This document shows positions 60,801-64,000 of a DNA stretch of 64,000 nt, one piece after another. Every line of letters starts with the position of its first letter. Position 1 is the first letter of the stretch. The translations under genes and the position numbers were made by a program. The notes beneath the pieces are model-generated. The model did no database searches, was not told the DNA's origin, and was given only the letters and a program-made list of their open reading frames with translations. The stretch comes from DASRDE01 sp035938175 (GTDB lineage: Bacteria; Vulcanimicrobiota; Vulcanimicrobiia; Vulcanimicrobiales; Vulcanimicrobiaceae): positions 124,001-188,000 of the forward strand of contig DASZHD010000008.1 in the NCBI GenBank assembly GCA_035938175.1, written 5' to 3'.

Positions 60801-61394
60801 AAGTTCGGCGATCAGATCGTTGATGCGGATCGCGTTTTGTTCGGTCTGTTCCAGGCGGCGCATGGATTCGTTCTTGCGCGCCAGGAATTTGTTGATACCG
60901 GCGGTCTCTTCGAACAGCGCGCGCCGATCGGTGGGCTTGCTCGTGAGGATGGAGTCGATCTGGCCTTGCGAAACGATCGAATACGACCCGGGACCCAAGC
61001 CCGTGCCCATGAGCAGATCGAGAATATCCCGCAGACGGCACTGATTGCGGTTGATGTAGTATTCGATCTCGCCGGCGCGGTATGCGCGGCGGGTGATTTC
61101 GACTTCGGTAAAATCGATCGGCAGACGGCGGTCGGTGTTGTCGAAGATCACCGAAACTTCGGCCAAACCCAGCGGTTTGCGTTTCTCATTGCCGGCAAAG
61201 ATGACGTCTTCCATCTTGCCTGAGCGCAAACTCTTGCTGCTCTGTTCGCCGAGTACCCAGCGAAACGCATCGATCAAATTCGACTTGCCGGAACCGTTCG
61301 GCCCCACGATAGCGGTGATTCCGCCGCCGAAGCCGAGGGTGGTCGGTTCGGCGAATGTCTTGAAGCCGAACGTTTTGATTTGTCTTAGTCGCAT
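57819..61394 (-). CDS. smc: chromosome segregation protein SMC
   Basis: A 1191-residue SMC ATPase. Walker A is VGPNGSGKSNLIDAF at residues 30-44. Two long Ala/Arg/Glu-rich coiled coils (about 170-500 and 670-1010) flank a hinge (about 510-660, with LRDVRGVIGYAHTLIRTEPQ). The ABC signature LSGGERAMTAAALIFALI and Walker B PFYLLDEVDAALDDTN are near the end. It acts with ScpAB, not encoded here. It starts ATG 61394, overlapping rnc by 10 bases; the fabF-rnc-smc order is conserved in Firmicutes. Confidence 0.98.
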   Translation of the reverse strand: MRLRQIKTFGFKTFAEPTTLGFGGGITAIVGPNGSGKSNLIDAFRWVLGEQSSKSLRSGKMEDVIFAGNEKRKPLGLAEVSVIFDNTDRRLPIDFTEVEITRRAYRAGEIEYYINRNQCRLRDILDLLMGTGLGPGSYSIVSQGQIDSILTSKPTDRRALFEETAGINKFLARKNESMRRLEQTEQNAIRINDLIAELGRRIPELDTQVRRAKRYRKVNARVRDLEILSYIRASASRRGERERLREQLERNEELRSAVAAKAATLGAQLAQSRTEAYQHELVAEELRTRSQDLRAELSRVEADYAAAVARREALEAQSTQTSEDAARVQHERDTLQEAVAALERRIVPLHAELEEARAAELQAQSALAQARGRLDSIFTQLRAVESAASERAARKAERRVQGENARAEAERLEQESAAARTAAEQLEIAAGAATHRYRQREQQLAHLETQAMDARARVEDAERAVTQSQSDLTQAMTAHREYSSEVAAAQSRLHTIEELENALEGHVPGTRAVVEAWQRGDLRGIEGIVSNLITTDEQYARAMDVAFGTRLSNIITRTSEDAERAIDYLSMKELGRATFLPLDTLQNRSGKELTAELRDVRGVIGYAHTLIRTEPQYEGIVKFLVGAVLVVDTLQTGIYLVRSLGLRDTVVTLSGEQIAGGGAITGGRYQRERSILSRRVQARTLREQLGGMQSRLADLESRAHEAARVSEAAIASRDRVQAALGAVEVSLAEIRTEMTTVSAEVERIDRELASARDKVADVHRRAQEARERERGYEAEAPEDARGDEERARLEAQLAQAREQIAQAEQAQAQVTTRAGDLRERHATLIAERDGAKARLGIIDQDSERASAAREQMMAEIAELTRQTDGARHRVESLRAAVGEADRKFDGARKHRESLADRVTRFEGELRSAEIEEREAQSGGESYRTRLAEIEAELGMLVSQFAQNPATDDECRDVEERYRDEPDTVADELPRLREELARLSANVNLNAEADREEIAQRETFLRAQLDDLSKARETLLQSIREIEEQTQAKFNETFEQVSAAFTQMYAKLFPGGQAKMWQTNPENLSETGIEMSVQPPGKKLMPLPTLSGGERAMTAAALIFALIKVRPSPFYLLDEVDAALDDTNVERFSNMVRELATDSQIILVTHNKQTMELADRMYGVTMAEAGVSSIISAELAAPQQREPEPAIA

Positions 61395-62089
61395 AACAGT
61401 CTCGTGCGTAACGTGGTGAGTGCTTCGGCGGCAGCGTTTTGCTGCGCCGCTTTCTTCGATGGACCGGTCCCTTTTCCGAGCATCTCGCCGTTCACGCGAA
61501 CCATCGACGTGAAGATCCGCTCGTGCGCCGGTCCTTCCCCTTGCTCGTCGTACACCGGCGTGCAGCCCAGACGCGCCTGCGTCAGCTCCTGCAGCTGCGT
61601 TTTTGCATCGGCAATCGCGGCCACTTCGTGATCGAATGGTGCGATGTGCTCGCGTTCGACGAACTGCTGCGCGGCCTCCAGGCCGTAGTGCAAATACAGC
61701 GTTGCGATGAACGCTTCGAACGCGTCGGCCAGAATCGAGGTGCGGTGCGTTCCGCCGTGCGCGCGTTCGCCGGCGCCGACGAGCAGCAAATCGGCAAAAC
61801 CCAAGCCACGCGCCGTTTGCGCGATCGCGTAGTCGCTCACGATGGCTGCCTTTCGCTTTGCGAGAACGCCTTCTTTTTCGTCGCCGTACGTCGCGTACAG
61901 CCAGCGCGCGACCACGAGCCCCAACACGGCGTCGCCCAAGAACTCCAGGCGCTCGTTGGAAAGCAGCAGCTGTTCCTTCGCCGCGCTTTCGTGCACGAAT
62001 GCAGCGTCGATCGCCTCGAGCGCGTCCGCAGGAACGCCGGCGCGATCGAGCAGCGCACGAAGCCGCCGCCGCCGCGACTCACCGGCCAT
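61385..62089 (-). CDS. rnc: ribonuclease III
   Basis: A 234-residue double-strand-specific RNase. The signature SNERLEFLGDAVLGLVVARW and second acidic site ILADAFEAFIATLYLHYGLE provide metal ligands, followed by a dsRNA-binding domain (DAKTQLQELTQARLGCTPVY; GPSKKAAQQNAAAEAL). I choose ATG 62089; the frame is open to 62176 but there it overlaps the fabF end and is not family-like. Confidence 0.95.
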   Translation of the reverse strand: MAGESRRRRLRALLDRAGVPADALEAIDAAFVHESAAKEQLLLSNERLEFLGDAVLGLVVARWLYATYGDEKEGVLAKRKAAIVSDYAIAQTARGLGFADLLLVGAGERAHGGTHRTSILADAFEAFIATLYLHYGLEAAQQFVEREHIAPFDHEVAAIADAKTQLQELTQARLGCTPVYDEQGEGPAHERIFTSMVRVNGEMLGKGTGPSKKAAQQNAAAEALTTLRTRLLCD

Positions 62090-62105
62090 GAGCGCACAAG
62101 GAAAG

Positions 62106-63353
62106 CTACTCCCGGACTTTGCCGAAAACGAGAACGCTGTTGTGCCCGCCGAAACCGAAGGAGTTGGAAAGCGCAACGTTCACCGGCGCTTTGCGGGCAA
62201 CGTTTGGAACGTAGTCGAGGGTGCATTCCGGATCCGGAACTTCGTAGTTGATCGTGGGCGGCATCGTATCGTTTTGCACAGCTAGAACCGTAGCGACGCC
62301 TTCAATTCCGCCGGCCGCCCCAAGCGCGTGTCCGTGCATCGATTTCGTCGAGCTCACCGCGACGGCGGTGCCCGCTCCCAGCACGCGTTCGATGGCCTGC
62401 GATTCGGCTACGTCGCCCTGCGGCGTGGACGTTCCATGTGCGTTGATGTAGTCGACGTCGCCGGGCGCGATCCGCGCGTGCTTCACCGCGCGCTGCAAGG
62501 CGAGCTCTACGCCCTTGCTCTCGGGATCGGGTGCAACCAGATTATATGCGTCGGCGGATTGCCCGTAGCCGTACATTTCGCAATAAATATGCGCGCCCCG
62601 CGCTCGCGCGTGCTCGAGGTCCTCCAAGATCAGAATCCCGGCGCCTTCGCCCAAAACGAAGCCGTCGCGTTCTTTGTCGAACGGGCGGCTGGCGCGCTGC
62701 GGATCGTCGTTACGCGTCGACATCGCTTTCATGGAGCAGAATCCGCCGACCGCAAGCGGCGAGATCGTCGCCTCGCTTCCGCCCGCAACCATAACGGGGG
62801 CTTCACCGCCGGCGACATAGTTGAATGCGGTGATCACCGCGTCGTTGCCGCTGGCGCAAGCGCTGGATACCGCGAAGATCGGGCCCCGGAATCCGAATTG
62901 CATCGAGATTTGCGCGGAAGCGGCGTTGGCCATGAGCATCGGAATGAAGAACGGGGTCACTTTCGCCCACGTGCCGTCCTTTTTCGCCTTTTCCGCGCTA
63001 TGCCAGAACGTCAAGATGCCGCCGATGCCCGTGGCGATGATGACCCCGGTGGTCTCTAGCAATCCCGGCTCGGCGAGGTCGAGTTTGGAGTCCTCGATCG
63101 CTTCTTTCGCGGCAACGAGCGCGAAATGCGAATAGCGGTCCATTCGTTTGGCTTCACGCTTGCCCAGCAGCGCCTCGGCATCGAAATCTTTGACTTCGGC
63201 GGCAAATCTGGTCGAGAAGTCCGACGATTCGAAAACGGTAATGGGGCCGACGCCGCTTTCGCCGGCCGTCAGCCGGCGCCAGAACTCATCTTTGGTGTTG
63301 CCAAGGGGTGTCACCGCGCCCAAACCAGTGACGACCACACGTCGCTTGTTCAA
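62106..63353 (-). CDS. fabF: 3-oxoacyl-[ACP] synthase II
   Basis: Elongating ketosynthase of fatty-acid synthesis, 415 residues. N-terminus RRVVVTGLGAVTPLGNTKDE. Catalytic Cys in AVSSACASGNDAVI, His in YINAHGTSTPQGD and His in KSMHGHALGAAGG (His for the usual Thr before Gly). The Leu/Phe gate and normal length fit FabF rather than FabB. It is first in the fabF-rnc-smc-purH run; acpP is not beside it on this side, and the gene ahead is divergent. Confidence 0.96.
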   Translation of the reverse strand: MNKRRVVVTGLGAVTPLGNTKDEFWRRLTAGESGVGPITVFESSDFSTRFAAEVKDFDAEALLGKREAKRMDRYSHFALVAAKEAIEDSKLDLAEPGLLETTGVIIATGIGGILTFWHSAEKAKKDGTWAKVTPFFIPMLMANAASAQISMQFGFRGPIFAVSSACASGNDAVITAFNYVAGGEAPVMVAGGSEATISPLAVGGFCSMKAMSTRNDDPQRASRPFDKERDGFVLGEGAGILILEDLEHARARGAHIYCEMYGYGQSADAYNLVAPDPESKGVELALQRAVKHARIAPGDVDYINAHGTSTPQGDVAESQAIERVLGAGTAVAVSSTKSMHGHALGAAGGIEGVATVLAVQNDTMPPTINYEVPDPECTLDYVPNVARKAPVNVALSNSFGFGGHNSVLVFGKVRE

Positions 63354-63410
63354 AACGTCCCTTGGTTACGGCGGGTCCCGGCGGGTACCTCTTGCGAAAG
63401 AACGGCGCGG

Positions 63411-64000
63411 ATGCTCCTCACCGCAGTCGTCTTTGCAGCCGTCACGGCCAAGCTGCCAGCGACGTTCGTTCCGCCGCCGATCCTGATGTACCACCGCGTG
63501 GATACGGTCCGGCCGGCCGATCGCCTCGGCCGATCCCTGACGCTGGATCCGGCGCGGCTGGACCAGCAGCTTTCTTTATTGAAGGCGCGCGGGCTGGCGG
63601 CAATCAGCATGGAGGACCTGTACCGGCGGCTGCTCGCCGGACGGCCGCTGGACCGGGTGGTCGTCGCCACGTTCGACGACGGCTACGCCGATCAGTACCG
63701 CTATGCCGTGCCGATTCTACGCCGCTACGGCGCCACCGCGACGTTCTACATCGTGACGGGAAACGTGGGACGGCGCGGTCACCTGGACTGGACGTCCCTC
63801 GCCCGGATGGCCCGCGAGGGAATGGACATCGCCGCCCACGGCGTCGCGCATGACGACCTGTCGCTGATGACGGCCAAGCAGCAACGAGCGCAGGTCGAAG
63901 GGTCGGTCAACGTGCTGCGCGTGCGCCTGGGGGTGCGGGTCGACTCGTACGCCTACCCGTCCGGGCGCTTCAACCGCACGACGCTGGCGCTGCTGCGCGA
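63411..64000 (+). CDS. polysaccharide deacetylase, NodB domain (3' end beyond window)
   Basis: The first 196 residues of a protein that runs off the window. It starts MLLTAVVFAAVTAKLPATF, a short signal-like segment, then PPPILMYHRVD. NodB motif 1 is TFDDGYAD (two Asp), motif 2 is AAHGVAHDDL (His-x4-His type), motif 3 YAYPSGRFN. Such enzymes remove acetyl groups from GlcNAc in peptidoglycan or other glycans. ATG 63411 lies 58 bases from the divergent fabF start, so the gap must hold both promoters; I see no clear consensus box. Confidence 0.9.
   Translation, partial: MLLTAVVFAAVTAKLPATFVPPPILMYHRVDTVRPADRLGRSLTLDPARLDQQLSLLKARGLAAISMEDLYRRLLAGRPLDRVVVATFDDGYADQYRYAVPILRRYGATATFYIVTGNVGRRGHLDWTSLARMAREGMDIAAHGVAHDDLSLMTAKQQRAQVEGSVNVLRVRLGVRVDSYAYPSGRFNRTTLALLR

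Overview
The window is one contiguous piece of a GC-rich bacterial chromosome, about 97% coding, with no recognisable tRNA, rRNA, CRISPR array, insertion sequence or phage gene. No stretch longer than 300 bases lacks a gene; the longest gaps are 28773-29061 (a repeat structure) and 31784-32029 (possible structured RNA). The gene mix points to a diderm lineage within the Terrabacteria, and I favour Candidatus Eremiobacterota (WPS-2) or a near relative. Reasons: gene order around the ATP synthase, upp, glyA, murA, mreB and tsaC resembles Firmicutes and Actinobacteria, and there is a SigB-type partner-switching module. Yet there are also LptA/OstA-like proteins, an ADP-heptose pathway, heptosyltransferase-like enzymes and an LpxB relative, which imply an outer membrane. 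The phylum call is an inference from memory of gene content, not a database result.

Region by region. 1-9.0 kb (all minus): two polytopic glycosyltransferase-like membrane proteins (the first cut by the window edge), a secreted protein, alaS, then a sigma factor / anti-sigma kinase / anti-sigma antagonist trio preceded by YtxH and DUF948 proteins, and a cysteine desulfurase. 9.1-15.3 kb (minus): rarA, two OstA-like proteins, tsaC, mreB, murA and an unknown protein. 15.3-22.9 kb (minus): a complete F1Fo ATP synthase operon with two b-type subunits and two small assembly-type membrane proteins. 22.9-26.2 kb (minus): wecB, a WecA/TagO-type transferase, a dCMP-deaminase-like protein and upp. A plus-strand metalloprotease (26.3-28.8 kb) and a nested inverted-repeat structure separate upp from glyA, an unlisted 55-residue membrane protein and rpiB.

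31.0-38.7 kb (plus): a TIM-barrel protein, a possible structured RNA, a lone M91-type metallopeptidase, a small acidic ORF, then a tightly coupled set (enolase-superfamily epimerase, DUF1611/DgcN-like protein, oligopeptide-binding lipoprotein, C39-like peptidase) that looks built for cell-wall-peptide or D-glutamate salvage, followed by trmL and a family-5 uracil-DNA glycosylase. 38.7-42.6 kb (minus): a secreted protein and a GH92 mannosidase fused to a YVTN beta-propeller. 42.6-54.1 kb (minus): aspS and hisS enclose a block of five glycosyltransferases, an LpxB-like protein, split HldE (two genes), gmhA and accB. 54.1-55.2 kb (plus): a permease/DUF1980-like protein. 55.2-63.4 kb (minus): a secreted protein, a glyoxalase-fold protein, purH, smc, rnc and fabF. 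The right edge holds the start of a plus-strand polysaccharide deacetylase.

Most neighbouring genes overlap by 1-16 bases, often as ATGA or GTGA, so long polycistronic transcripts with translational coupling are likely. Many starts given here are internal to the longest open frame; they were chosen by homology to the family N-terminus and by junctions with the gene upstream.
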